From Bemisia tabaci (taxonomy: Eukaryota; Arthropoda; Insecta; Hemiptera; Aleyrodidae), in the NCBI RefSeq assembly GCF_918797505.1, contig NC_092795.1, positions 30,987,131 to 31,051,130 of the forward strand: a DNA stretch of 64,000 bases. Direction: 5' to 3'. Position numbers and translations under genes: made by a program. The notes below the pieces were generated by a model. That model made no database searches, was not told the DNA's origin, and saw only the letters and a list, made by a program, of their open reading frames with translations. Of this stretch, positions 1 to 12,000 are shown one piece after another (position 1 is the stretch's first letter; every line of letters begins with the position of its first letter).

Positions 1-167
1 AGTTTGCAACAGGCCCATTCACAGGAAAAGAATGAATTTCCTTAAAGATTGATCTTCCTCTCTGAAAGGGTGAACAGAATGATTAACTGTCAGTCCTCAT
101 TGATTTCGTTTTTTTTTTACCCTGAAAATACTGAATTTTTAACAGAATTTGTCTTCTCTCTTTCCAG

Positions 168-353
168 ACATTCACCTCAGTCCTTGGAAGTGGGTCTCAC
201 ATAGCCAAGTTTTTTTCTGGATCGGCTGCTGGTGTCACTGCTGTCACATTAACTTATCCTCTTGATACGATCAGAGCACGCCTGGCCTTCCAAGTCAGTG
301 GAGAACATGTCTACACAGGAATCATCCATACCGGTGTCAGCATATTTAAAGAG
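168..353 (+). CDS. SLC25A16: SLC25A16 exon: start of carrier repeat 2
   Basis: Sixty-two codons, phase 0 at both ends. The acceptor is a pyrimidine-rich tract ending CAG at 165-167 and the donor is GTTTGT at 354. It encodes the odd-numbered helix carrying the PLDTIRAR signature. Confidence 0.9.
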
Positions 354-3300
354 GTTTGTTACTCCTCAGGATATTTTCATTTTCACTAATTCTATCTGTG
401 TCTCAACATGATATTGTACCTAGTTCAAAAATTATATACTCACAAGTATCTTTGTAAAGACCATCTACTATACACACCATAATATTTCACCTTGTAAACA
501 AATTTTTTAGCATTACTGCCAAGCTGCTGGCAATGATCTCATACCATTGATGACAGTGTAATTTAATTCCATTATCCTTCAGGCTTCGTCTACGACTTAA
601 TTTTAATTTTAATTTTATTGATTGATTAATTAATCGTGAGTGAAGTCCTTCTCTTGGAGTACAAATTTTTACTGCAAACACTCTCACTCTGAAGTCATGT
701 GAGACATATCTGGGGTGTCTATGATTGCTAGTGTTTAAACAGTAGCCTCTAAAATTATAATTCAATCTCCAGTGACGTAAACCCAAGAATTTATAATCAT
801 AACGCTCTTATGAGCAACTTAGAAGCTAGAAATAGTTAATTCCAAAAAGTAAAAACCTGAGCCCAAACTTCGTCAGCTACGATTGACTGCAAGTTGTTAA
901 ACCTTACTTCTAGATTCGACCTTAAGTCGGTAAAATTATACTCTAAACCCAAACCATATGCAGGTTGAGCTTTCTTCACAGCAGATTCGAGCCATCCTTA
1001 GTTCCTTGATGCAAACAGTGGTTTGATAAATGATGATTTGATTAATGAATCAGTGATCAAATAGCATAATCGACATTCTTGCCTCAACTTGTGGCCAACC
1101 CAGTTTTTCCAATAAAATTCAGACCTGGCAAGCCATAGTTGCTTCATGAAACATACGTAATTTAGAATTGAGGTTTATCGCTCTGGATTGATAAATTTAT
1201 TAGGGGTGTCTCATCTTTCCCAATAAGTGCTGCAAATTTCAATCCATTTCAATTACCTACTTAGTTTGGTTATTTCTTACTGTTGTGTTAGAATCATCAA
1301 TTATACGTTTATTTTATCATATTCCAGGAAGGTGGTGTCAGAGCCTTATATCGAGGATTTGTGCCCACACTCTGTGGTATGGTGCCATATGCTGGGTTTT
1401 CTTTCTATTGCTTTGAAATGTTGAAGTTTTTCTGTATGAAGTATATTCCAAATATTACTTGTACACCCTGCAAGAGGAATACAGGTATTTGATTTTTATT
1501 TGATTAAATTTGGGGTTTGCGCAAATTTCATATATGATTTTGCAACCCTTACTTTTCATCTGTTATGTTCATATTTGTCATAATTAATTCGCTTGAAGAA
1601 AAAAAAAATAAATACAAAAAAAAAGAAATCTCTTATTAAGCTCCCTCTCTCTTAAATCTTTCCTGTCCGTATGTCACTGAGCAATTATTTGTAAATTTTA
1701 GATTAATCGTTGCTATTTCAATTTTGATCATGCCCATATGTTAACAATGATTTTCTTTGTCATCAGAACACTGTCAAAAAAAAAAAAAAAAGAAACTGAA
1801 AATTACCAACGTTCGGTCACTAAAATTGGAAATGACTTTTTTTTCTTTCTTTTTTATTGGTCCCTGTTTTCTCTTTCAAGGAAGATTCAAAAAAGCTGAT
1901 TTTACCACCAAGAAAAAAAAAATAAAAAAGAGACAATTCCTAATGGCTGACTGTCATTAATTTTTGGTTATCCTAAAATGACTGCCGTTGTTGTTCCCCC
2001 ACACCCTCTATTTTCACATCCAAGCCCTATGAAATTGAATCCCTACAGAACCCATTTAATATATGAAGCAACCCTCCCCCCCTTCCGGCATAAAACTAGG
2101 AGTTTGACCCAAAAATGAAGGCCAATTTAAAAAAATTGGATGCCATCGCTGGTGACCCAAAATTGGTATAGCTCAGCCATCAAAATCACTGTCCCTTTTC
2201 TGATGTTGGTTAATGTGCCTAATTTTGAAAAAATTCACCGAAAAAATCTGATAGTTTATAAATTTACCTGCATTTTTCAAGGCAAAAATGGTCGAAGATT
2301 ATCTTAGTAACTCTTTCGTTTGAGTGTCTCACTTCGTTCAAAAATGAATTTCGATGGTTTTTCCTGCTCAATTGAAAAAGTCAGCACCTCTGTGTGCATC
2401 TCGCATACGTCACATATTCTATAACTATTTCAAAATGCGGTAGGGTGATAGAAATTTGACTGGAAATAAGCGAAAATTTAAAATTAGTTCTCCGGTAAAA
2501 AAGATTCATGTCTCAGTCTGGCTTTTCTGTTTTAAACAACATTTCTTTTTTGCTTGTAACGGCCCAGAAGGTAATCAATTTTAGATTTGGTCTCTATTGT
2601 TTGTAATTCTCTTTCTAGGTGGTTTGGTATTAATTGTGCCTGCAAAACTTCTTTGCGGCGGTGTAGCAGGAGCTGTAGCGCAGAGCGTTTCTTATCCACT
2701 CGATGTTACACGGAGACGAATGCAGCTAGCGATGATGAATCCAGACACACATAAATTTGGGTAAGTTTTTACTGCTACAAATATAAATTGATGGTGAAAC
2801 TACCAGACCATGTATCTCAGTTTGCAATGGTGCAGACCTCCTGTCATACTTTCTTTTTGAAATGGAAAAGTACTCAATATCAATTCTTGAAAAATTCTAT
2901 GATTTTTCTTCTTTGTGCAAAGAAAACTTTGTAAAAACATCAAGAAATGGTACATATTGATTTGCTCTCCTTCAAAAATTAGATGGGAGTAGTGATTTTT
3001 ACCACTCCAAGCAAGATACGTGGTTTGGTAGTTCGATCATCAAAATGCATTTTCATTTGTAGGTAATAATAAACTTTAGCCTTTGTATTTTAATGTGGTG
3101 TACTTATCTAGTTTTTTAGCCTGGTTTTTAATTCATATATCAAAGGTACAGACAATTTTCTGAAACAAAATCTGTCAAGATGTGCGTATTATGTTAATAC
3201 ATTGTGACATGTTGGCTATTATCTTCAATATACCAAGATTTTCAGTCTGTAATGAGCTTCTAACCATGGAAAATTTTATCTGTTGAAATTCTTTCCCATT

Positions 3301-3570
3301 CCTAAGAATGTCCTTCAACCCTGTACACTTATTGATGATTTAAGTGAATTTTTCAACACTCATATCAAATACCTTCATTCTTTCAGGTCAGGAATGGTTC
3401 AAACCCTCAAAGCAATCTACAAAGAAAATGGTGTTTTTCGTGGCTTATATCGTGGTATGAGCATAAATTATCTACGTGCAATACCAATGGTTGCAGTCTC
3501 GTTTTCAACCTATGAATTGCTGAAACAAGCGCTCCAGTTGGACACTGGCATTGACATTAAAACTGGCTAG
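168..3570 (+). CDS. SLC25A16: Mitochondrial carrier, SLC25A16-like (3' part of gene, four exons)
   Basis: Inner-membrane transporter of the SLC25 family; the SLC25A16/Leu5 branch is linked to coenzyme A supply in the mitochondrial matrix. Seen here: coding exons 168-353, 1328-1484, 2619-2760 and 3387-3570, each bounded by AG and GT, with phases that join cleanly into a 222-residue C-terminal part. It contains the second and third carrier repeats: signature PLDTIRAR near residue 31 of the visible part, then [10 protein letters not shown] at 63-72, then [12 protein letters not shown] at 139-150, then [11 protein letters not shown] near 174-184. The segments [17 protein letters not shown] and [12 protein letters not shown] closely resemble vertebrate SLC25A16 as I remember it, more than SLC25A42. 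The first repeat and start codon lie left of the window. The stop is TAG at 3568-3570. The gene converges on the ZC3H3 gene. Another SLC25 subfamily is possible but less likely. Confidence 0.92.
1328..1484 (+). CDS. SLC25A16: SLC25A16 exon: end of carrier repeat 2
   Basis: The exon is 157 bp, entered in phase 0 and left after one base of a glycine codon. It encodes [10 protein letters not shown] followed by a helix ([16 protein letters not shown]). The acceptor is TTCCAG and the donor GTATTT. Confidence 0.9.
2619..2760 (+). CDS. SLC25A16: SLC25A16 exon: start of carrier repeat 3
   Basis: The exon is 142 bp, entered after one base and left after two bases of a glycine codon. It encodes [12 protein letters not shown] and the third signature [12 protein letters not shown]. 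The acceptor is TTTCTAG and the donor GTAAGT. Confidence 0.9.
2789..3042. repeat. MITE with GATGGTGAAAC-type ends, inside an SLC25A16 intron
   Basis: The left end reads TGATGGTGAAACTACCAGAC and the right end is its inverse with a few mismatches, over about 26 bp. The interior has no open frame. Related copies are at 10686-10934 and 40836-41085, and a fragment at 24627-24765. An AAAT flank on both sides could be a 4-bp target duplication but is weak in this A+T-rich setting. Confidence 0.65.
3387..3570 (+). CDS. SLC25A16: SLC25A16 terminal exon
   Basis: Entered after two bases. It encodes the last helix pair, with [15 protein letters not shown] and [12 protein letters not shown], and ends at TAG 3568-3570. 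Bases 3283-3386, also open in this frame, belong to the intron because the acceptor CTTTCAG ends at 3386. Confidence 0.9.
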
Positions 3571-6500
3571 AGCAGGTGAAGCTAAAATTGCATTAGCATC
3601 GGAAGAAGGATGCTGTTCTGTATCCATAGCCTAATTTTCTACCAAAGTGAAATTTAATTTGATATTTCATCCATCTATTCTGTTCTTTTGATAAGGTTTA
3701 TTTTAAGGTTAAAAGACGTCGGTGGAGTTATAGCATTTTTTATGAATCTCTGGCGCATGCGCACGAATCAAATGATAGTAAGTTATTCTCTTTGAATTTT
3801 GTGATATACTTGTTTTGAATCTGATTTTTTAACGTTTTACTAAGGTATAATGATCGGATCAACCAGAATTTAAGATTGTTGAATTTTTTAATTTTATCAT
3901 TATTTTTATTTATACTTGTTTAGTTCTTCCTTCTGTTTTATTCATTTTGTCTTGAGATCAGATTGATAATTGCTAGTTTCATAGCACCCCTTTAGTTTAA
4001 ATTTATTTAATTTAAACTTGATTAGTTTGAAGGCCTTTCATTTATGTCTTGAATTTTTGTCATTGCTTTCATTAGAAAGATGAAAAAAGTCAGGTAAAAT
4101 ATAAAGTCCCAATGACGGTATAACTTCATGTAAAGGCTTTGTATGATAACTTATGGACTTTTTGTGTGTTTGTGTAGTGGCCTTGAAAGTTGACTTTTCT
4201 TCTTTTGTTTTAAGCTAAAAACAATCCTATAGCTTTAGTTCATCAAATAGCCACACCTTCACAGGCCAATCCAAATCCAGGAGGAGCTTGCATTCAAATT
4301 TTTTTTTTCCATGTTGAACAGACTTAATTTCGGCCAAAATACCAGTCAGAAGGAAGTCAGAAGTTCACGAGCCCATTTCACAGGATTTAAAGTAAGATGG
4401 GCTTAGAGGTGCAGAAAATGCTCAAGGGTACAAACCTAGGCCCGATTTTCATGTGAGGAAACTTCTTGATAAAGTTTTTTTTTAGCAGTGGAGAAAAAAA
4501 CTGTGGAGAATAGCTCGCTGGTTTTTTAACTTTTTCTGGCTTATCGCAGATTTTCATCTTTACGCAAAAGTCGGAAATTTTGTTGCTGAAATTGTGGGAA
4601 TTGTAACTGATTTTTGCACTAGGAAACTTCATGCATCCTTAGGTGGGGTCCATCAATTTTCATGGCTTGGAAATGTCCCAACAAGCAATTTTTCTAAAAT
4701 TTTGGGTGGAAAAATCAACACTCTCACGCAAAAAGAATAAAAAAAATGGCTCTTAATGAGCCTCTTAATGATTGCTCCTAATGAGCTGTAAGCCGACAGT
4801 ACATAAGCCATGAATCTGGCTGCATGAATTTTGCTCTTTGGATACTCATTTTTTGAGAAACCCTGATTTGTGAATTTCTTCAAAGTAATTAAAAACCATC
4901 CAAAAAACTTAATTTAGAAGCATTTTTCAAGAAATATTGAGTGTTTAGATGTCATCTACCTGAATGCATGTTGATCAAGTACAAGTTAGTTAAATCATCA
5001 TGAGGTTAAAATAACAATTATAAGGAATAGTTGCCTATATAGGTGGTTTAATCCTGAAGGTTTGTTACAGTATTCTTCACGGCCAGTAGAAATGCATCAA
5101 CAAACAGATATAGTTTGCAACTCGCTAATCGTGCGGTTAAATTATTTTTGACACAATGATTTGAGTGGATACTATGGGAAAGTAGCTCCTCCTATACTGA
5201 GAATTGTGGAAAAATATGGTATATCATCTACTTTCTTTTCAGCTGCAAGTGACTAACAAGTTACATTTTTTTAATTTTTTAATTGGTTGTTTCTTCTGTC
5301 AACATGCTTGTGTCCTCACTGTCAATTAAGAAAGCATTTGCCGCGAACAATCTTTTTTCTTTGCAGTTCTCTGTAATTTTCCTTTTTATTTTTGTAAGAA
5401 AATTCATGGGTATGATTGTTAAAGTTTTCCTCCTCGCTCAAAAATTTGGGCGCGGCTCGTATTCTATGTGGACCCACCTGCCAAAAATAACATCATAAAA
5501 ATGTTGCAAAAATACTGCTACAACGTTAATTTTTACAGTAACATTGCAACAAAATTTTCGAAACCACCTTTTGCCCGGCAGGTAGAGTTTTTTTAAAATT
5601 AATTCCTCAAGACTCATAGTTTCTGAAAATGTATGCTAATTTATTTTTATTATTAACTATCAATTTTTTCTTCCTTTTGTAAATAAAGTCTCCATGGAAG
5701 GAAGTGCTCATTTATGAAGATGATTCTGTATATACTATTACAGAGTGCTTGAAAAGTGCACATAATGAATGTGATTGATTTGTAAATAACCTCATTGACA
5801 AGAAAAAATTTGTACTTAAAATGAGATGATATTTTCATCATTATTTTATCTTATTATTTATTATTTATCACCACTAACTTTTCTTCAAGATTTGTCAAAG
5901 CACACTTGGATTCTTTTTATTTGACAATAGGATAATCCTAGAAATTACATATCTGTTATAAATCTATGCCATCATTCTCAATTAGATTATCAAAAACTTA
6001 TAGGATCCATCCAAATTTCAATTTTATACGTCCAATATTAACGGAATTATTGCCCATGGAAAAACACAATGCTCGACATCATCTTTTGCAGTAGTGCATA
6101 TCGATATCTCTACCACCTTGCTCTTGCATGTTTTTAATGGAAAGCAATCATAGTGCAAATGTGTGCATCACTGATGTACGAGTCTCAGGTCGAGGAAATC
6201 ATAGTTTGCTCTGTGGTGGTGGACTATGTCGTACACTGTACTTTTCGATGGATGATATCTCCAATTAATATTGAATGTAGAAATCTGGCATTTAGACTGA
6301 TCTTGTTAATTTTTTCTTATATATAGGCTCCAACCATCATGCACAATTCTGAGACGAGTGTAATTGACTTATTATCTTTACACCAGTGAATTGTTGGTTC
6401 AACGCTTGTCAGTCAGGGTAATGAGTATCCTTGTCACTTCTTTTATATTATAGTTGTTAATTGTTTTGTCAATTGTGATCTGTATTTCAAATTAATGTTT

Positions 6501-8637
6501 CAGTCAGAGAAGACCAACAATTGATAAAGCCTGAGTGAATGTCATTTGACCAACTGCTAACCAATGAATGTTATTTAATACACTTATTTAAAAGTTTGAA
6601 TATCAGGACCCAAGATAACATGTTGGCAGTTGAAATTTTTCTTATTGATTTAACTTGGTAATTTACCAAACCAAATACCAATATTTGGTAGTTATTCCAA
6701 TCTGAATGAAGTACCCCTTTGAATGTAGATGCCTCTGACTAAATATTCATTTATCTTTTTCTCATTGAGTGGCTGTGGTGTCGATGGAAATTCTATTTTT
6801 GACCCCTTTCCCTAGACGGAAGTTTTTCTCAGAAGGAATTAATGTTAATATTATTCATGGTCCAAATTTTGTTGGCCAGTTTACGCACAGTTGAAAGTTG
6901 CGGCTGGAATGTTAGCTTCATGATTCGATCGCTGATTAATGGTTTGTGCTCCAGCATAAAGATGTGAAATTAGCAAAACATAATATTTCAAAAAACTAGT
7001 AAGAAAGTAGTATACAAATACAAAACGTCCATGTAGCGTTTTTTAGGAGGAAAATATGGAAGAGTACAAATTATGTACCTCTGCGCACCCCTTTGATTAC
7101 AATTTTTGTTTTTTCTGTGAAATTCTAGAACTCAGGTCATTTATAACTTCTGTACAAGCTTTCTTATGTAAAATTTTCAAACTCGAAAAAAAAAAACCCA
7201 GTTTTTTCTGAGTTATTTTACAAGGTGTGCTTCTAGGGCTGTTGAGGAACTAAGGATATATGTACTAAACCTGCTGTAAAAAAAACTCAACTTTCGTACA
7301 GCTTGATTTTAGACTTTAGACTTTAAAATATACAATTTTCTTGACATATTCGGTCAAGTTTAGAGGCTAGTTCTTGCAACTTGCGGTCAACTGTAGCCAA
7401 CAAAATTCAGGCCCAGGTGTTCGCTTTGAATTGGTGGCAATGTTGTGCAAATTAATGCTCCGATTTGAAAGCTTATTTTTTTTAAACGATTTGTTCTAAG
7501 GTCAAGTTGGAAATTAATGCAAGTATTGCAAGGGTCAGAATTACATAATTTTATGAGTGGGTTGTCTTTGCCCATTTTACATGAATGGTTCACTGTATTT
7601 TCCAGCAAAAAAATAATTTTTATAGTTCTTTATTGATGTGTCAATTTTATATAATTTTTTATCACATACCTTTAATGATTCTACAAATTGTAAGACCAGT
7701 TTCTAAACCTTTTTGTACTTAAACGTAACTTATATATATTTTATTCCCTGTTTTTCTTTCATTCATTTCATTTTTTCACAAAGTCTTGAACAAATCCATC
7801 AATTCATACTAAAAGAAAGAAGGAGTTGCTCAATTGCCCACATTTTGCTCCGAGAAAATACAGAAGGTGGTGGCAAGTAAAAATATGTACATTTCTGCAT
7901 CACAGCGAGCATGAAGTAGTGACTGCTTCTTGTTGTAGTCTCATTCTTATCGACTAGGCAGTACATCTCTACATTATGATTGAATCTGGAGGTGGCTGCC
8001 TCACCACTACCTTCTGTATTTCCTCGATGCATATTTGGAAAGGATATATCTGAGATAGGTACAGAAGTTTCCTCAGAAATTTTAGGGAGGTATCGCCCTT
8101 TAAAAATAGAAAGGCCAGCTTGCATACGCACTAAAATTGCTCGCTTTTTCAAAATTGCAGTGAAATTTGCGTATTTATCGCGAAATTGCGGCAATTTGAG
8201 AGTTAGTGACTAAAAGATAAGAAAGTCATGAAACTTCTGGGAAAAGAAGGTTTCTTTTAAAGTGGGAGGGCTGTTCGCAAAATGAGAGGGTTAAGAACTT
8301 CCTGCATCCCTGATACATACAATATGATGGGTACTTTTCAATTTTGGCAGAGAAAAAAAAGGATAGTTTGTAAAAATCAGGTAACTTTAGTCAGGAGTAT
8401 TGAGAAAAAGTTACAACAGAAATAACAAACGTAGAAAGGGACTATTTCAAACAGAAGAACTGACACAAAGTACACATAACTCAAAACATCACGACTGAAA
8501 ATAACTTGACTGGAAATATTGACAAACTTAAAACTTGTACGAAACTTATTCAAATAGATCAAACTGAATGCAATGAGATTGATTAATTAAAATGCATGAA
8601 AGGCAGACATCAGTAAAACATCTAAAAAAATATGATT
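3571..8637. other. Convergent intergenic region, including the SLC25A16 3' UTR
   Basis: This stretch lies between two genes that point towards each other. It is A+T-rich with no splice-bounded or family-recognisable reading frame. The first AATAAA downstream of the SLC25A16 stop on the + strand that I noticed is at 5682-5687, which would give a 3' UTR of about 2.1 kb. Two overlapping frames at 7799-8213 are open on opposite strands but match nothing I know. Confidence 0.5.
5682..5687 (+). terminator. Candidate poly(A) signal AATAAA for SLC25A16
   Basis: Canonical AATAAA about 2.1 kb after the stop codon on the sense strand. It could be a chance hexamer in A+T-rich DNA. Confidence 0.3.
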
Positions 8638-8643
8638 TTTATT
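8638..8643 (-). terminator. Poly(A) signal AATAAA of the ZC3H3 gene
   Basis: Canonical hexamer on the - strand about 40 nt beyond the ZC3H3 stop codon, predicting a 3' UTR of roughly 60 nt. Its position is typical of a used signal. Confidence 0.6.
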
Positions 8644-8680
8644 CCGAAAAATACTTTAAATTGTTAAATCTAGCTTTTCC

Positions 8681-9013
8681 TTAAGAATCACATGAGCTTA
8701 AAGGTATAAATGAAGGTAAAGTCCCCAACTTAGGGCGTTGGGGGATAAAAGATTTAAGTTCTTTTTCAGAGCTGGTGCTGAAATATCGCCTTGAAGGTTC
8801 ATCATTCATTTCAGATTCTGTTGAGGGTGAGTCTTCGATTTTTGGAAGTTGAGCCGTTGCAGCAGTGGTTGAATTGTCTTCCTCAGGCAATTTGTCCAGA
8901 TTAATTTTCTTTTTATGCACCTTTTTGCGGTGGGCAAATTTACAATTTGCCTTGTTTGAGCAAACGCCATCTTTCTCTAACTCTGGACATAGTAGCACAT
9001 GCAATTTATCACA
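8681..9013 (-). CDS. ZC3H3: ZC3H3 terminal exon: rest of finger 4, finger 5, acidic tail
   Basis: It starts with CDKLH, completing finger 4 as C-x7-C-x5-C-x3-H, then finger 5 (C-x8-C-x5-C-x3-H). A basic patch (HRKKVHKKK) and an acidic, serine-rich tail follow, ending at TAA 8683-8681. The acceptor is TTTTTTTCAG. Confidence 0.9.
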   Translation of the reverse strand, partial: CDKLHVLLCPELEKDGVCSNKANCKFAHRKKVHKKKINLDKLPEEDNSTTAATAQLPKIEDSPSTESEMNDEPSRRYFSTSSEKELKSFIPQRPKLGTLPSFIPLSSCDS

Positions 9014-12000
9014 CTGAAAAAAATAAAATCAATCATTATGGACACTGGAGAGGATTAGCTTAGTTCATGAAACAGCAGATCTTATTGTTTCGTTTGGTAA
9101 ACCGATGATTACCAATGAAAATGGGTATTCTTGAATTGTCATTATAAACAGTACAGGGCAACATACAGGGTGATCCAAAAATCCTGCGCCACGCATCACC
9201 CATGTAACTTTCATAGGAATTGAGATAAAGACTTAAACTTTTTCAAGTCCTCGTAGGTCAAAGAGATGAAAATTTTTGGCACCTCCAAAATTTTAAGGGG
9301 CCGCTTTGAAAGGAGGCAAGAACCCTAGGGGGTTAAAGGGGTAAACTTTTGGATCACTTTGTACTTTGAGGTGAATTTTAAATCAGAGGGGTGCAAAGAA
9401 TCAATACCAAGACTCATTAGGAGAGATCAAACGAATAAAATAGAAAATGTAGGAATTGAGTGCAAATTAATTGAAAGCTGAATCATCAAACGTGCCCTGC
9501 AAGCTATTAGCTCATGGCTCTAGAAATAACTGATTACGCTGGTTTCATCCTAATACTCAACATTCTTCCATAAAATTAGAAAGAAGGGTTGAACCACCAA
9601 AGGAACACAATAATGGCTTCCCTTTGTTTGTAAAAAGAAAAGAAAAAAAAAAGGAGCAGAGAAGGCAGAAAAAAGAGTTAAGATCATCTCTTCATGGGCC
9701 AAAATCCTGGTCTTGCCTCAGCCCTACAAAGCAGCTGAATCCGACTTCGACAAAAGTACCTATCCAATGACTAACCTCTAATCCAAGAGGGCAGAATCCT
9801 CGTACAAAATCACGGCAAATTGGTGCTTTGGAACTGAGCTTGACGTGGGGGTAAAGACAGTTATTTCGAGAACAGGCACCCTGCAGGAAATGTAGACACG
9901 TGGGCATTTTCTGAGGAATAGTATCATGTGATAACAGACATTTATCATTTTTACAAGCACCTTGAATAAAACTGGAACAGACCAAAAAAATTTAAAATTA
10001 GGCACATTACATTCATCCGATAGCAAATGAATTATTTTTTAATTTTAAAGCTGGTTGATTTGGAATGAGTGAATATATTGTGCCTGCAAAAAAAGGAGTA
10101 CTTAAGTATACTATCATGTTGCGAAAAAACGCTATATGGACATTCAAGAGCCACCGAATTTCCTCCGATTGAAATTTTATTTTTGAGATGAGTTATGAAT
10201 ATTTTCTCTTGAAATTTTCAGATGGTTTAGGTCTGATCTTGCATAAAACTCTGAAAAATTCGACAAAAAACATTGACAGATGTCCCTGAAAATTCATATT
10301 TTAGCAAATATTATTTTGCAACGCCTGAAGGCTCATACAGCGTTATTCGATAGCATGGCAGTATAAAAGACACACAAAAAAGGGCTGCCTTGAAACACCT
10401 ACAAAACAGCTGCGGCTCGTACGGGCTGCCTACAAAAAGTTGTAAAGAAAATGAGATCAATTGAAAATAAAGGTTTCTTAGAGGCACTAGAATTCAGAAA
10501 TAGGTGTGAGGCTTTCTCAAGTTCTATCTAAAAATTTATCTTCAGTGATGTCAAAATGGGTGTATCAAATAGAAACATTTAATTTATTGGTTTTTTTTAT
10601 TTATTTGCATATTAATGTCATGTACGAAGGACAAAGTACAGTGTGAGGAAAAATGTCCACAAGTAGATTGCAGCTGCTCATGAATTGATGGCCGAAGTGG
10701 AAGACCATGTACCTCCATTACGTTGTTTAAAAATTTTCATTCCTACATTCTTTTTTTGGAGAGAAACAAATCGACTGTATAGCTTGAAATTTAAACAGAA
10801 TACGGTCTGTTAATAGAATAGAAAAATCAAAGCAGTTTTCAAGAAATTACATAGACTAGTTTTTCAAAGGAAAAATGAAGTATGACAGGATATCTCCAAC
10901 GTCACAAACGGAGATACATGGTTGGGTTGGGATGCTAGAATTTTACAGAGATGGAAGACTTGCATCAGTTAGTATTACTTACGCTTGACATATTGCGACA
11001 TATTTCTTGTCATGTAACTTCAGGCACTTTCCGGCAAGGAACATTTTGCATCTACCATACTTGTGGTAATTTTCACATGGAGTATTATTCTTGCGTCTTA
11101 AAGCTATTCTCCTTCTGGTCAGACTGCAAAGAGAAAGGAAGAAATTATATGACAATTTGAACAGAGACAATAATGGAGTTTTCCAGCTAGTTTTTAGAAG
11201 AGAGGTTAAAAAATCAGGATAGTGTCCACACAAGTTCGCTCACAGCCTTTTGGTATGAATGTTATTCAAACTTTTTTTATTAATTGTGTTCACTGTCTTA
11301 TTGCACAAATTGATTTGCACTTTGCATGATTCACTAAAAAAATAGATGAGGTCATTTGATAGGTATATTTTTTTTTAAAGGAAACTTGGTGTTAGGACGG
11401 ATGTTTAATTTTTTGCCGCTTGATAATCTGAAATCATCAAAGCATGATATACAATAAATTCAACTGACCCATCGAAAGGAATAGATTATTACTTAGGGTG
11501 TTGTTTAAGTTTGTGAAAGACAACTAGTTCAGTAATAGTCGGTCAATCACAACAAAATTAGACTGTCATTTAAAGGAAATGCAGTTTTATAACGATATGT
11601 ATCAGCTATTAATTTTTTAGGTTTGTCAATTAATGCTTACCTATGAGTCTCATACCATTTGTTACCTTCATTCATGAAATGAATCATACCACAGCTAAAT
11701 ATAATTTTCAATAATAGTAAAAGATGAAATTTCAGAGGAGGAGAAAATCTTAGATAAATAAAAGGGGGAGCTTACCTATTATTTCCAGCAGTAGAGGACA
11801 CATTTTTCAATTTAAGTTTGCTCAAGTGGACTGCTCGTTGAATCTTCTTGCTTCGGCCATTTTCTGGCTGGGATTTGCGCAGCTTTCTTAATTTTTTCTG
11901 TATTACTGAGGCAGCAGCTATATTGGTCAATGTTTTACTACATTTGTTTGCCTGTCTTTGATGATGCAATAGAGACTGCCTGATCAATTTAGTTTTTCCG

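Noticed and set aside
7799..8213. Overlapping open frames on both strands (131 and 77 codons) between SLC25A16 and ZC3H3
   Set aside because: No recognisable family, no supported splice borders, and the two strands are open together, which fits chance better than a gene.
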